Shown: piece after piece, positions 40,867 to 49,657 of the stretch
Numbering within the stretch: the first letter of the stretch is position 1
Layout: the number at the start of each line of letters is the position of its first letter
Assembly: GCF_022627955.1 (NCBI RefSeq)
Contig: NZ_JABXGD010000003.1
Coordinates: forward strand, 310,001 to 374,000
DNA: 64,000 bases
Direction: 5' to 3'
Source of the DNA: Microbacterium sp. C5A9
GTDB lineage: Bacteria > Actinomycetota > Actinomycetes > Actinomycetales > Microbacteriaceae
Notes under the pieces: model-generated
What the model was told of the DNA's origin: nothing
The model's database searches: none
Seen by the model: only the letters and a program-made list of their open reading frames with translations
Program-made: the position numbers and the translations under genes

Positions 40867-43089
40867 TCAGCCGCGCTGTGCGCGCTCGACCAGGGCGACG
40901 AGCTCGGTGCGCGGCAGCGGGAAGCCGTCGAGGCGCCCGACGGGGAAGTTGCCGAGCATCTTGAGCATCTCGTCGCCCTCCGTGCCGAACTTCTCGGCGA
41001 TGACCGCGCTGAAATCGGCGCCGACCACCGGGTCGGAGAGCAGCTCATCGAACGACGATCCGAGGGTCACGGGCAGCACGACCTCGTCGCCCGGGACGGC
41101 GACGGTGGTGCGCGCCCGCAGATCGCGGCTCGACGATCCGACCTCGATCGCGTAGTCGCCGCCCTCGACGACCCAGCCGTCGATGCGGGTGTCCCAGTAG
41201 GCCAGCTCGGCGCGGCGCAGGCGCAGCTCGACCTGGGCGGTCTCGCCCGCGGCGATCAGCACCGACGCGAAGGCCTTCAGCTCGCGGGGTGCCCGCTGCA
41301 CCGACGAGCCAGGCAGGCTCGTGTACGCCTGCACGACCTCGCGGCCGGCGACGGATCCGGTGTTGGTCACAGGCACCGTGACGATGACGTCGCCCGACTC
41401 GGCGACGGATGCGGTCGCATCGCCGTAGGCGAAGGTCGTGTACGACAGGCCGTGGCCGAACGGGTAGGCGACCTCCATGCGGCGGGCGTCGTACCAGCGG
41501 TACCCGACCAGCAGGCCCTCGCCGTACACGGAGTGGCCGTGCTCGCCGGGGAAGCTGCCGAAGGCGGGAGTGTCCTCGATGCGCAGCGGGATCGTCTCGG
41601 CCAGGCGGCCCGAGGGGTTCACGACGCCGAACAGCACGTCGGCGGTGCCACCGCCTCCGGCCTGACCGAGCAGCCAGGCCTCGACGATCGCGGGAACCCG
41701 GTCGGCGAAGGGCAGCGCCACGACGCCGCCGTTCGACAGCACGACGACCGCGTTCGGGTTGGCTGCGAGAACCGCGTCGAGCAGCTGGAGCTGGGCCGCG
41801 GGGAGGTCGATGTGCTCGCGGTCGAAGCCCTCGGACTCCTCGTGTGCGGGCACCCCGAGGAAGACCACGGCGACGTCCGCGGCGGATGCGGCGGCGACCG
41901 CTTCGTCACGCAGCGCGGCGGCGTCGGAGTCGGGCGCGGCATCGATCGTGTACCCGGCGGCGAACGAGACGTCGGCGTCGCTGAGGGCGCGGATCTCGTC
42001 GAGCGCGGTGTCGATGCGGGTCGGGTTGATCTGCGACGAGCCGGCGCCCTGGAAGCGCGGGGTGCGGGCGAACTCGCCGATGACGGCGAGGCTCGTGGAG
42101 GGCTGCAGCGGGAGGATGCCGCCCTCGTTGCGCAGCAGCACGATCGAGCGACCGGCGACCTCGCGGGCCAGGGCGTGGTGCGCGTCGACGTCGAGCGGGC
42201 CCGATGCCGCGGGGCGAGCCTGCGCCTTGCGGGTGAGGTCGAGCAGGCGGTCGACCACGGTGTCGAGGTCGGACTCGGCGAGGCCGCCGTTCTGCACGGC
42301 GGCGACGATCTCGGCATCCGTGCGCCCGCCCGACGAAGGCATCTCGAGGTCCATGCCCGCGACGAGGCCGGAGACGCGGTCGTTCACGGCACCCCAGTCC
42401 GACACCACGATGCCCTCGAAGCCCCACTCGTCGCGGAGCACGGTCGTGAGCAGCCACGGGTCTTCCGATGCGTAGACGCCGTTGATGCGGTTGTACGAGC
42501 ACATGACGGTCCACGGCTGGGCGTCTTCGACGACCCGCTGGAACCCGCGCAGGTAGATCTCGCGCAGGGTGCGCGGATCGACGTCGCTCGAGACGCGAAG
42601 CCGGTCGGTCTCCTGGTTGTTCGCGGCGAAGTGCTTGAGCGACGAGCCGACGCCCTGCGACTGGATGCCGCGCACGAGCCCCGCACCCATCGCGCCCGAG
42701 ACGATCGGGTCCTCTGACATGTACTCGAAGTTGCGTCCGCACAGCGGGGAGCGCTTGATGTTGATGCCCGGTCCGAGGATCACCGCGACGTCTTCGATGG
42801 CCGACTCGATGCCGAGGGCCACGCCGACGCGCTCGGCGAGCTCGGGGTCGAAGGTCGCCGAGAGGCCGACGGCCGGCGGGAAGCAGGTGGCCGGGATGCT
42901 GCCGGCCAGACCGAGGTGGTCGGTGTCGCCGCCCTGCTTGCGGAGTCCGTGGGGTCCGTCGGTGAGCATGAGCGACGGGATGCCGAGGCGGTCGACGCTC
43001 TTGGTCGTCCAGAAGTCGGCGCCGCTGGTGAGCGAGGCCTTCTCGTCGAGGGTGAGGTCCTGGGCGCTCGCGCCGGTGGGCTCGGACAT
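40867..43089 (-). CDS. bglX: Glycoside hydrolase family 3 beta-glucosidase
   Basis: 740 aa, no signal peptide, so intracellular. Family 3 layout: TIM barrel (1-~310) with substrate loop KHFAANNQE (152-160) and nucleophile Asp231 in VVSDWGAV, alpha/beta sandwich with acid/base region around GFDREHIDLP, and a C-terminal fibronectin-III-like domain (VTVPVTNTGSVAGREVVQAYTSLPGS). An RSPLCGRNFEYMSEDP motif is standard. Releases glucose (or xylose) from beta-glycosides. Ribosome site GAGAGGAA. Divergent from the MFS transporter, with matched promoters, so likely induced together by an imported beta-glucoside. Confidence 0.93.
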   Translation of the reverse strand: MSEPTGASAQDLTLDEKASLTSGADFWTTKSVDRLGIPSLMLTDGPHGLRKQGGDTDHLGLAGSIPATCFPPAVGLSATFDPELAERVGVALGIESAIEDVAVILGPGINIKRSPLCGRNFEYMSEDPIVSGAMGAGLVRGIQSQGVGSSLKHFAANNQETDRLRVSSDVDPRTLREIYLRGFQRVVEDAQPWTVMCSYNRINGVYASEDPWLLTTVLRDEWGFEGIVVSDWGAVNDRVSGLVAGMDLEMPSSGGRTDAEIVAAVQNGGLAESDLDTVVDRLLDLTRKAQARPAASGPLDVDAHHALAREVAGRSIVLLRNEGGILPLQPSTSLAVIGEFARTPRFQGAGSSQINPTRIDTALDEIRALSDADVSFAAGYTIDAAPDSDAAALRDEAVAAASAADVAVVFLGVPAHEESEGFDREHIDLPAAQLQLLDAVLAANPNAVVVLSNGGVVALPFADRVPAIVEAWLLGQAGGGGTADVLFGVVNPSGRLAETIPLRIEDTPAFGSFPGEHGHSVYGEGLLVGYRWYDARRMEVAYPFGHGLSYTTFAYGDATASVAESGDVIVTVPVTNTGSVAGREVVQAYTSLPGSSVQRAPRELKAFASVLIAAGETAQVELRLRRAELAYWDTRIDGWVVEGGDYAIEVGSSSRDLRARTTVAVPGDEVVLPVTLGSSFDELLSDPVVGADFSAVIAEKFGTEGDEMLKMLGNFPVGRLDGFPLPRTELVALVERAQRG

Positions 43090-43158
43090 GTGATTCCTCT
43101 CGCCGTTGAGCCGATTCCGGGCCGCATCGGATGGCGCGGCCCGCGCTCGAACGTGAAA

Positions 43159-43244
43159 ACTTTATCTCCTTAGGTTTTTCTGCACAAGCCGACGCGTCAT
43201 GTCGGCGGAGGCCTCTTGTGCTGAAAACCTGAAAGGTCTAGGTT
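43159..43244. promoter_or_regulatory. Symmetric divergent promoter pair with shared operator motif
   Basis: Minus strand: TTGTGC (43187-43182), 17 bp, TAAAGT (43164-43159) toward the GH3 gene. Plus strand: TTGTGC (43216-43221), 17 bp, TAGGTT (43239-43244) toward the MFS gene. Both spacers carry AAAACCT-type boxes, so 43168-43188 and 43215-43236 form an inverted repeat (CCTT, AGGTTTT and GCACAAG shared), with CCGAC/GTCGG at the centre. A third AGGTTT sits at 43240. Confidence 0.8.
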
Positions 43245-43320
43245 TCCAGCGACGGGAGCAGAACGTCGACATCGCAGCGTGGCGGTGCCTTCGGACTCCC
43301 ACCGGCCGAAGGAGGCAGGT

Positions 43321-44646
43321 ATGAGCGGGTCCGCAGCGGGTATGCCGTCGGGAATGACGACGGCGAGTGCCATCGCGCGAGAGCATCACTGGTTCACCGA
43401 ACCGACCGAACCGGCGAAGAAGAGTTACGTCGCCTGGCTGCTCATCGCGCAGTTGGTGTTCTTCATCGCCCTCCTGGGGCCGGCCATCGTCGGTATCGGC
43501 ATCAAGATCCAGTCGCTGGTCGCGGCGGGGGTGATCCCCGAGAACGGAGCCACGGGCGCGGCAGCGATCCTCGGAGGTGTCGGAGCGCTGTTCGCGACCA
43601 TCGCGAATGTCGTGTTCGGCCGGGTGTCCGACCGCACGACGAGCAGGTGGGGCCGTCGGCGCATCTGGATCGTGCTCGGCACGGTCATCATGACGGTGGC
43701 CTTCCTGATCATGGCGCTCGCCCCGAGCCTGCTCGTTGCGACGATCGGGTGGGCCTTCGCCCAGCTCGGCGCGAACATGACGCTTGCGCCGTTCATCGCC
43801 ACCATCGCTGATCAGGTCCCGAAGTTCCAGCGCGGCACCATCACGGCAGCCCTCGGAATCGCACAGAACGTCGGCATCCTGGGCGGCACATACGTCGCGC
43901 AGTTCTTCGTCAATGACCTGGTCATCATGTTCGTGGCCCCGTCGGTGCTCGCGATCGTCGCGATGGTCGTCTTCGCTATCGTGCTTCCTGACCAGGTGCT
44001 GCCGACAAAGCCGCCGCGTGCCTCGCTCCGTGACTGGTGGGAGACCTTCTGGGTGAGCCCGGTGCAGCATCCGGACTACGCGCTCGCCTGGTGGTCCCGG
44101 TTCCTCATCACGTTTGCAAGCTTCGGATTCACGGCTTTCCGGTACTTCTACCTGCTCAACCACGTCGGTGTCGCGGAGCCCGACATCCCCGCGGTGATCT
44201 CGACGAGTGTTCTGATCTACACGGTCGGGCTCGTGGTCGTGAGCATCATCGCAGGCAGGCTGTCGGACAGGCTCGGTCGACGCAAGGTCTTCGTCTGGGC
44301 CTCGACAGTGATGTTTGCGGCGGGGACGGTCGGTTTGATCTTCGTGCAGGACATCACGGCGTTCTATGTCCTCGAGGCGTTCCTGGGGATCGCGTACGGC
44401 ATGTACGTGGGGGTCGATCTGGCGCTCGTCGTCGACGTGCTGCCCAATCCTGACGACTCCGGAAAGGACTTGGGCGTCTTCAACATCGCCAACGCTCTGC
44501 CGCAGACGTTCGCACCCCTCATCGGCGGGCTCATCGTCTACATCGGGAGCGAGAACGGCAACAACTACGGTCTCTGGTTCTCGATATGCGGGGTGCTGGC
44601 GCTGATAGGCGCGGTCGTGATCTTCCCGATCAAGAGTGTGAAGTAG
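43321..44646 (+). CDS. MFS transporter, probably for beta-glucosides
   Basis: 441 aa, twelve hydrophobic segments after a 35-residue cytoplasmic N-terminus. NVVFGRVSDRTTSRWGRRRIWIVLGT and IIAGRLSDRLGRRKVFVWAS are the two A-motifs. Resembles sugar/SLC45-like major facilitators of actinobacteria. GGAGGCAGGT is the ribosome site. Divergent from the GH3 beta-glucosidase and upstream of a TetR gene, which together read as a small glucoside-uptake-and-cleavage locus. Substrate assignment is from context only. Confidence 0.9.
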   Translation: MSGSAAGMPSGMTTASAIAREHHWFTEPTEPAKKSYVAWLLIAQLVFFIALLGPAIVGIGIKIQSLVAAGVIPENGATGAAAILGGVGALFATIANVVFGRVSDRTTSRWGRRRIWIVLGTVIMTVAFLIMALAPSLLVATIGWAFAQLGANMTLAPFIATIADQVPKFQRGTITAALGIAQNVGILGGTYVAQFFVNDLVIMFVAPSVLAIVAMVVFAIVLPDQVLPTKPPRASLRDWWETFWVSPVQHPDYALAWWSRFLITFASFGFTAFRYFYLLNHVGVAEPDIPAVISTSVLIYTVGLVVVSIIAGRLSDRLGRRKVFVWASTVMFAAGTVGLIFVQDITAFYVLEAFLGIAYGMYVGVDLALVVDVLPNPDDSGKDLGVFNIANALPQTFAPLIGGLIVYIGSENGNNYGLWFSICGVLALIGAVVIFPIKSVK

Positions 44647-44741
44647 CGGGGAGGGGCGGCGGGGGTCGGATGCGCAGGGGGAGACATCCGGTTCCCGCAG
44701 CCGCACTCGGGCTGTTCATCGGATTCTCCTAGACTGACCAG

Positions 44742-45335
44742 ATGACGCGACGGGGACAGTACGCGAAGGGTGCGGCCAAGCGCGCCGAGATCCTCGCGGT
44801 CGCGCTCGACGTCGTCGCCGAGATGGGCACGCGCAAGTCGTCGAATCGCGAGATCGCCGCCCGGGTCGGGCTGACGCAGCCGGGGCTGATGCACTACTTC
44901 CGCACGCGAGAAGATCTGTTCGTCGAGGTGCTGCGCGCCCGCGATGCACGCGACCACGAGCAGTTCTATTCGCCGGATCAGGGGTTCCAGGGCTTTCTCG
45001 ACGTGATCGCCCACAACGCCACGGTGCCGGGACTCGTGCGGCTGTACGTCGAGTACTCGGCCGAGGCGACCATCGAGGGGCATCCGGCGAGGGCGTACTT
45101 CGAAGAGCGCTTCGCCTGGGTGCGCGCTCTCGTGATCGAATCCGTCGAGAGCGAGCAGGCCGCCGAGACCATGGGGACAGGCGTCGACGTCCCGTACGTC
45201 GCCGATCTGATGATCGCCGCGGCCGACGGGCTGCAGGTGCAGTGGCTCCTCGATCCCTCGATCGACATGGCCGCTCGGCTGTCGAGGCTGTGGGAGGGCA
45301 TCCGCGCGACGTCCTGGACGCCGATCGAGGCCTGA
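44742..45335 (+). CDS. TetR-family regulator, candidate repressor of the glucosidase locus
   Basis: 197 aa. TetR HTH at about residues 12-57 (AKRAEILAVALDVVAEMGTRKSSNREIAARVGLTQPGLMHYFRTREDLF), then a helical ligand domain. TAGACT at 44730-44735 stands 6 nt before the ATG, giving a leaderless mRNA. It follows the MFS gene by 95 bases, and TetR-type control of GH3/MFS glucoside loci is common in Microbacteriaceae, so it is the likely reader of the AAAACCT boxes at 43159-43244, although it does not carry a copy of them upstream of itself that I can see. Confidence 0.92.
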   Translation: MTRRGQYAKGAAKRAEILAVALDVVAEMGTRKSSNREIAARVGLTQPGLMHYFRTREDLFVEVLRARDARDHEQFYSPDQGFQGFLDVIAHNATVPGLVRLYVEYSAEATIEGHPARAYFEERFAWVRALVIESVESEQAAETMGTGVDVPYVADLMIAAADGLQVQWLLDPSIDMAARLSRLWEGIRATSWTPIEA

Positions 45336-45379
45336 GCCGGACCCTCGAGAAACGCCCGGTCGGTCGATAGCCTGGCCGC

Positions 45380-45928
45380 ATGATCATCGACGATTTCCCG
45401 CGTGACCTGCTCATGACCGGTGCGATCTTCGGGATCGCGGCGTTCGTCTGGGCGGGGTGGGCGCAGGAGCGTCCGCCGAAGCCGGGGATCTGGCGGGTGA
45501 TCCTCGGGGTGCTGAGCCTCGGCGGTGCGGCGCTGGCGGGAGTCAGCCTGCCCACGGCGATCCGCAACTGGGAGCTGCCGACGGCGATCACCTGGGGCGG
45601 CGCGGCGTCGACCTGGTACGTGATCGTCTTCTGGATCGAGGTCGTCGCGATCATCGTCCTGGCGATCTGGGCGACCAGGCGTCGGCGGGGCGATCTGATC
45701 GCGCCGCTGGTGCTCGCGGTCGTCGGCATCCACTTCATCCCGCTGGCGTGGGTGTTCATGCAGCCGGTGTTCGTCTTCGCGGGGGTGCTGCTGACGGTGG
45801 CGGCCGCCGTCGCCGCGCTGGTCCCCGACAGGGATGCCGCACGCAGCTTCTGGTGCGGCATCGTCGCCGCCCCGATCCTGCTGATCGTCGGCGTGAGCTG
45901 CGCGGTGATCGCCTTCGGGGCGCTCTGA
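45380..45928 (+). CDS. Integral membrane protein of unknown function
   Basis: 182 aa with five to six hydrophobic segments (ILMTGAIFGIAAFVWAGWA, VILGVLSLGGAALAGVSLP, WYVIVFWIEVVAIIVLAIWA, LIAPLVLAVVGIHFIPLAWVFMQPVFVFAGVLLTVAAAVAAL, GIVAAPILLIVGVSCAVIAFG). TAGCCT (45368-45373) lies 6 nt before the ATG, consistent with a leaderless transcript. I recognise no functional motif. The stop codon lies within an 11-bp tandem repeat. Confidence 0.8.
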   Translation: MIIDDFPRDLLMTGAIFGIAAFVWAGWAQERPPKPGIWRVILGVLSLGGAALAGVSLPTAIRNWELPTAITWGGAASTWYVIVFWIEVVAIIVLAIWATRRRRGDLIAPLVLAVVGIHFIPLAWVFMQPVFVFAGVLLTVAAAVAALVPDRDAARSFWCGIVAAPILLIVGVSCAVIAFGAL

Positions 45929-45963
45929 CAGCGCTCTGACAGCGCTCTGGCGGCGCTCTGACG
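45920..45963. repeat. Four tandem 11-bp repeats (GCGCTCTGACA)
   Basis: Units at 45920, 45931, 45942 and 45953, the last two with one or two changes. The first spans the stop codon of the membrane-protein gene. Confidence 0.9.
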
Positions 45964-45980
45964 GCGCCGTCAAAGCGCCG
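45951..45980 (+). terminator. Nested hairpin downstream of the membrane-protein gene
   Basis: CGGCGCT (45951-45957) pairs with AGCGCCG (45974-45980), enclosing the perfect 12-bp palindrome GACGGCGCCGTC (45960-45971). Follows the stop by 22 bases. Confidence 0.5.
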
Positions 45981-46000
45981 CTTGGAAAGAGTCGGTTTTA

Positions 46001-46010
46001 CGTAATTACG
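46001..46010. promoter_or_regulatory. CGTAATTACG palindrome in the promoter of the wHTH gene
   Basis: Perfect 10-bp palindrome in a rare AT-rich patch. TTTACG (45997-46002), 17 bp, TACGGT (46020-46025) and 6 nt to the ATG at 46032 make a leaderless promoter; the palindrome covers its -35 edge, as expected for autoregulation. Confidence 0.55.
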
Positions 46011-46031
46011 AAGTTTTGCTACGGTCAAAAC

Positions 46032-46598
46032 ATGGAAGCCGACGAGCAGAACGCGATCGAACGCCGTCTCGACGAGCTCGAGAGAGAGGTCGCCCGCCTC
46101 TCGGCGCTCGCCGACGCGGGGCCTGCGACGCCTGCGGATGCCGGGTCCGCCGCCGCGCCTCGTGCGGAGGCGCCGGACGACGCCGAGCCGGACGCATCCG
46201 CCGACGATCCGCTGTGGTTCGTCAACGAGCTCGGTCGCCGCGCACCCGGTGCGGTGATGATGGCCGGGGCCGTCGAGACGTCGGCGGGTCCGATCCGCTG
46301 GCAGTACGGGCTGTACGCCGAGAAGCTGCTCTCCGAGGACTGGAGCGACCTCGCCCGCCCCCTCGAGGCGCTCGGGCACCCCGCCCGCCTCGAACTGGTG
46401 CGTCAGGTGATGCGCGGCGCCCACACGACGGCCGAGCTTCTCGAGCTCGAGCACCTCGCGTCGTCGGGCCAGCTGTACCACCACCTGCGTCAGCTCGTGA
46501 CCGCGGGCTGGCTCGTCTCGCCGCGTCGCGGGTACTACGAGGTTCCCGGCGCGCGCGTCGTTCCCCTCCTCGTCCTGACCATGATCGCCTCGAGCTGA
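46032..46598 (+). CDS. ArsR-like winged-helix regulator with extended N-terminus
   Basis: 188 aa. Residues 1-30 form a short coiled coil (EADEQNAIERRLDELEREVARLSALAD), 30-65 are an Ala/Asp/Pro-rich linker, and about 105-185 is an ArsR-type winged helix (LARPLEALGHPARLELVRQVMRGAHTTAELLELEHLASSGQLYHHLRQLVTAGWLVSPRRGYYEVPG). No metal-binding Cys motif. It precedes the serine hydrolase gene by 10 bases, so the two form an operon and it probably controls that gene. Likely leaderless. Confidence 0.9.
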   Translation: MEADEQNAIERRLDELEREVARLSALADAGPATPADAGSAAAPRAEAPDDAEPDASADDPLWFVNELGRRAPGAVMMAGAVETSAGPIRWQYGLYAEKLLSEDWSDLARPLEALGHPARLELVRQVMRGAHTTAELLELEHLASSGQLYHHLRQLVTAGWLVSPRRGYYEVPGARVVPLLVLTMIASS

Positions 46599-46608
46599 GG
46601 AGCCCCCG

Positions 46609-48135
46609 ATGACCTCCCCGACCCCCACCGACCTCGACCCCACGTCCACACCGGATGCTCCGCGCCGCCGCCCCACGCGGGCGATCCTCGCCGTCATCGG
46701 AGCGGCCGCCGTCATCGGCGTCGGCGTCGGCGCGGCGATCGGTCCGCAGCATCAGACCGTGAGCGCATCCACCTCGGGCGATGCCGCGCTCGCCGACCGC
46801 ATCCGCTCGCTGCCGGGCAGCCTCGACAGCTTCCGCGCGCTCTCGGTCGCCGAGATCGGGCCCGACGGAACTGTCTTCGCGGGGCTCGGCGACGCCGACC
46901 CGTCGGCCCCCGGTGCGCCGGGTCCCGACGCGGTGTTCGAGCTGGGCTCCATCACCAAGACCTTCACCGGCGCGCTGTTCGCCGACGCCATCGAGCGGGG
47001 CGAGGTCGCGCCCGACGACGAGCTCGCGCAGCACCTGACCGAGCTCGAGGGCACGCCCGCCGGCGGAGTGACCCTGGCCTCGCTGTCGCAGCACACGTCA
47101 GGGCTGCCCGGTCTCGGGGCCACGGCAGAGGAGGGATCCGTCGCGAGCGTGCTCTTCAACGAGAACGCGTACTCGTCCACGACGACCGAGCAGCTCATCG
47201 CCGACGCGGCGATCGCGCCCGTCGACCCGGATCAGGGGTCGGTGTACTCGAACTTCGCGGTATCGCTTCTCGGCACAGCCCTCGTCGAGGCCGCCGGAGC
47301 CGACGACTACGCCGCGCTGCTGCACGACCGCATCACGCAGCCGCTGGGCATGGACGACACGGTCGTCGCGGCCACCGCCGCAGAGGTGCCCGCCGACGCC
47401 GTGCCCGGCTTCCTGATCAACGGCACCCCCGCGACGCGCTGGTGGGGTGAGGGATACCTCCCGGCAGGTGCGTCGACCTTCACGACCGCCGCGGATCTCG
47501 CCACCTGGGCACAGGCCAACCTCGACGGCAGCGCCCCCGGCGCGGCCGCGCTCGAGCCGACCGGCACCATGGCCGAGGGCGTCGACATCGGCTGGGGCTG
47601 GATCACCTCGGCCTCGTTCACGGGCGAGGGCACCCAGACCTGGCACAACGGAGGGACGGCCGGCTTCCGCACCATCCTCACGCTCGACCGGGAGGCCGGC
47701 ACCGCCTTCCTCGCGCTGTCGAACACTTCGGCCCCCGCCGACTACATCGCGATGTCGTACGCCTCGGGCGCCCCGATCACCGGCGTCGCCGAGCCCTCCG
47801 TCATCCTGGGCTGGGGTCTGTTCGGAATCGCCCTGCTGTTCGGGGCGATCGCCCTGATCCGCGCAGTGCGGGCGACGTCGCTGCTGCCCTCGATCAGCGA
47901 CCTGATCTGGGCGACGGGAGGACTGCTGCTGCTTTGGAACTCGGGGCCGTGGTTCGCTGTCGGCGGCTGGGTGTGGGGCATCGCACTGGCTCCGGCGCTC
48001 GCCGCGGTGGGCGTGCTCGCGCTGCGGGCATCCCGTACACCGCTGCCGTTCCTCCCTCGCCGCCGTGCCTGGTTCTGGTGGCCGGTCGCCGCGCTCGGTC
48101 TGGTCTTCGCGGTGGTGACGGCCTTCCTCTGGTGA
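46609..48135 (+). CDS. Membrane-bound beta-lactamase-fold serine hydrolase
   Basis: 508 aa. An N-terminal membrane helix (about 24-45), an extracytoplasmic class-C beta-lactamase/DD-peptidase domain with SITK (Ser114-Lys117), YSN (Tyr215-Asn217) and HNG (348-350) replacing KTG, and three C-terminal membrane helices (about 397-505). This resembles class C-like esterases/peptidases with a membrane tail; actual beta-lactamase activity is not implied, since many act on peptides or esters. Co-transcribed with a wHTH regulator, suggesting response to a cell-wall or antibiotic signal (inference). Confidence 0.9.
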   Translation: MTSPTPTDLDPTSTPDAPRRRPTRAILAVIGAAAVIGVGVGAAIGPQHQTVSASTSGDAALADRIRSLPGSLDSFRALSVAEIGPDGTVFAGLGDADPSAPGAPGPDAVFELGSITKTFTGALFADAIERGEVAPDDELAQHLTELEGTPAGGVTLASLSQHTSGLPGLGATAEEGSVASVLFNENAYSSTTTEQLIADAAIAPVDPDQGSVYSNFAVSLLGTALVEAAGADDYAALLHDRITQPLGMDDTVVAATAAEVPADAVPGFLINGTPATRWWGEGYLPAGASTFTTAADLATWAQANLDGSAPGAAALEPTGTMAEGVDIGWGWITSASFTGEGTQTWHNGGTAGFRTILTLDREAGTAFLALSNTSAPADYIAMSYASGAPITGVAEPSVILGWGLFGIALLFGAIALIRAVRATSLLPSISDLIWATGGLLLLWNSGPWFAVGGWVWGIALAPALAAVGVLALRASRTPLPFLPRRRAWFWWPVAALGLVFAVVTAFLW

Positions 48136-48199
48136 CGCCTTCCGCTGATGACGGTCTTCCCGTGGTGAGGGCACGCTCCGGTGGGCGCGGAGGGGCGGC

Positions 48200-48550
48200 T
48201 CAGAGCCCGAGCTCCTCCGCACACGCGACGCAGTGCGTGGCGAACGGCCGCACCTCGAGGCGGGCGGTCGCGATCGGTCGGCCGCAGTGCGCGCACACCC
48301 CGTAAGTGCCGGCCTCCAGCCGTGCGATCGCCTCGTCGACCTGCCGCAGTTCGGTCGCCGCGGCCTCGGCGAGCCCGGTCAGTCGTGACCACTCCGACGA
48401 GAGCGTGACCCCCTCGGGGTCGTGCTCGTCGTCGTCGTTCGAGCTCTCCCGGTCGTGGGTGAGTTCGGCGAGCGCGGCCGCCGTCACCGCGATGCGGTCG
48501 CCCGCCTGCGCGCGCAGGGCGTCGAGGCGTGCACGGGCATCCGACGTCAT
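48200..48550 (-). CDS. TraR/DksA-type C4 zinc-finger protein
   Basis: 116 aa. A long helical N-terminal half (ARARLDALRAQAGDRIAVTAAALAELTHDRES and LTGLAEAAATELRQVDEAIARLEAGTYG) precedes a C4 zinc finger CAHCGRPI...CVACAEE, the DksA/TraR/YocK arrangement. Such proteins enter the RNA polymerase secondary channel, though actinobacterial members are mostly unstudied. TAGAGT lies 6 nt before the ATG on the minus strand, favouring a leaderless start at 48550; a GTG two codons upstream is possible. Convergent with the serine hydrolase gene. Confidence 0.88.
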   Translation of the reverse strand: MTSDARARLDALRAQAGDRIAVTAAALAELTHDRESSNDDDEHDPEGVTLSSEWSRLTGLAEAAATELRQVDEAIARLEAGTYGVCAHCGRPIATARLEVRPFATHCVACAEELGL

Positions 48551-48713
48551 CCGCACACTCTAGACCCGGCCACCCCCATCCCCCTTCCCCGTTCTCCCGG
48601 CCCCCTTCCCCGGTGGCCTGCCCGGTCGCCCGTCACCAGTCGTTCACTCAGCGTTCCGTTTCGAGTACGGCGGTCTCGTAATTGCGCGACACCTTCAGGA
48701 GTTGGAATACCCG

Positions 48714-48746
48714 TGTTCTCGGAATTCGGGAACATCTCCTCCCGAA
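48714..48746 (+). promoter_or_regulatory. Two competing stem-loops before the phosphonate-type binding-protein gene
   Basis: TGTTC...GAACA arms (48714-48718 and 48730-48734) flank a near-palindrome around GAATTC. TTCGGG (48725-48730) can instead pair with CCCGAA (48741-48746), whose AA is part of the AAAGG ribosome site at 48745-48749. The two foldings exclude each other. Confidence 0.4.
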
Positions 48747-48754
48747 AGGTCATC

Positions 48755-49657
48755 ATGCGCCGCCTCACCCTGCCCGCCGTCGGCCTCCTCGGCCTCGCCG
48801 CCCTCGCTCTGACCGGCTGCCAGAGCCCGTCTGCCGAGGCGGCCCCGGCCGACCCGAACGCTCCGATCACGATCGCCACGATCCCCGTCGGCGAGGACCC
48901 CACCGCCGAGAACCCCATCGAGGTCTTCTCCGAACTCCTCGAGGAGGCCACGGGGCGCGACGTCGAGGTGACCGACGTGCCCGACTACCTGAGCGTCGTC
49001 GAGGCGATCCGCGCCGACCACGTCGACATCGGCATCATGAGCGGCTTCCCCTCGGCGCTCGCCGTGAACACGGGCGAGGTCGACGCCCTCGTCGCGTTCC
49101 AGGGCGACGGCAAGCCGGTCTCGACCTGCGTCGTGCTGAACGACTCGTCGATCCAGACGGTCGAGGACCTCGCGGGCACCACCGTCGCGTTCGCCGACCA
49201 GGCCTCGAGCTCGGGCTACTTCATGCCGGTGTACATGCTGCACGAGGCGGGCCTCGAACAGGGCACCGACTACGAGGCGATCTTCGCCGGCGGCCACGAG
49301 GGCAGCTTCGCGGCGCTCGAACAGGGACAGGTGGATGCCGCCTGCACCGCCGTCATGCTCACAGAGCTCGGCGCTCCGATGTTCCCGTTCGCCGACGGCG
49401 AGTGGCGTGCGGTGGGGGAGAGCCCGGCCATGGACATCCAGGGTGCGGTGCTCGGACGCCAGTCGCTCGACGCCGACACCCGCACGCTGATCCAAGAGGG
49501 CATCGCCGAGGTCTTCTCGCCCGAGAACGCCGAGCGCCTCGGCGCGTATGGCGCCTTCGCCGCGGCCGAGCAGACGGTCGACCCCGCCGCCTCGTCGTTC
49601 GAGTCGTTCGCCGAGATCGCCGCGGTCGCCGGTGTCGAGCTCAAGGACCTCAAGTGA
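48755..49657 (+). CDS. phnD: Phosphonate/phosphite/phosphate ABC importer, binding lipoprotein
   Basis: 300 aa. Lipoprotein signal with LALTGC (Cys22). PhnD-type fold: PITIATIPVGEDPTAENPIEVFSELLEEATGRDVEVTDVPDYLSVVEAIRADHVDIGIMSGFPSALA, the segment VAFADQASSSGYFMPVYMLHEAGLEQG with the conserved SSS that binds the phosphoryl group, and GGHEGSFAALEQGQVDAACTAVM. Binds phosphonate, phosphite or phosphate outside the membrane. AAAGG ribosome site. GTGA overlap with the ATPase gene. Confidence 0.93.
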   Translation: MRRLTLPAVGLLGLAALALTGCQSPSAEAAPADPNAPITIATIPVGEDPTAENPIEVFSELLEEATGRDVEVTDVPDYLSVVEAIRADHVDIGIMSGFPSALAVNTGEVDALVAFQGDGKPVSTCVVLNDSSIQTVEDLAGTTVAFADQASSSGYFMPVYMLHEAGLEQGTDYEAIFAGGHEGSFAALEQGQVDAACTAVMLTELGAPMFPFADGEWRAVGESPAMDIQGAVLGRQSLDADTRTLIQEGIAEVFSPENAERLGAYGAFAAAEQTVDPAASSFESFAEIAAVAGVELKDLK

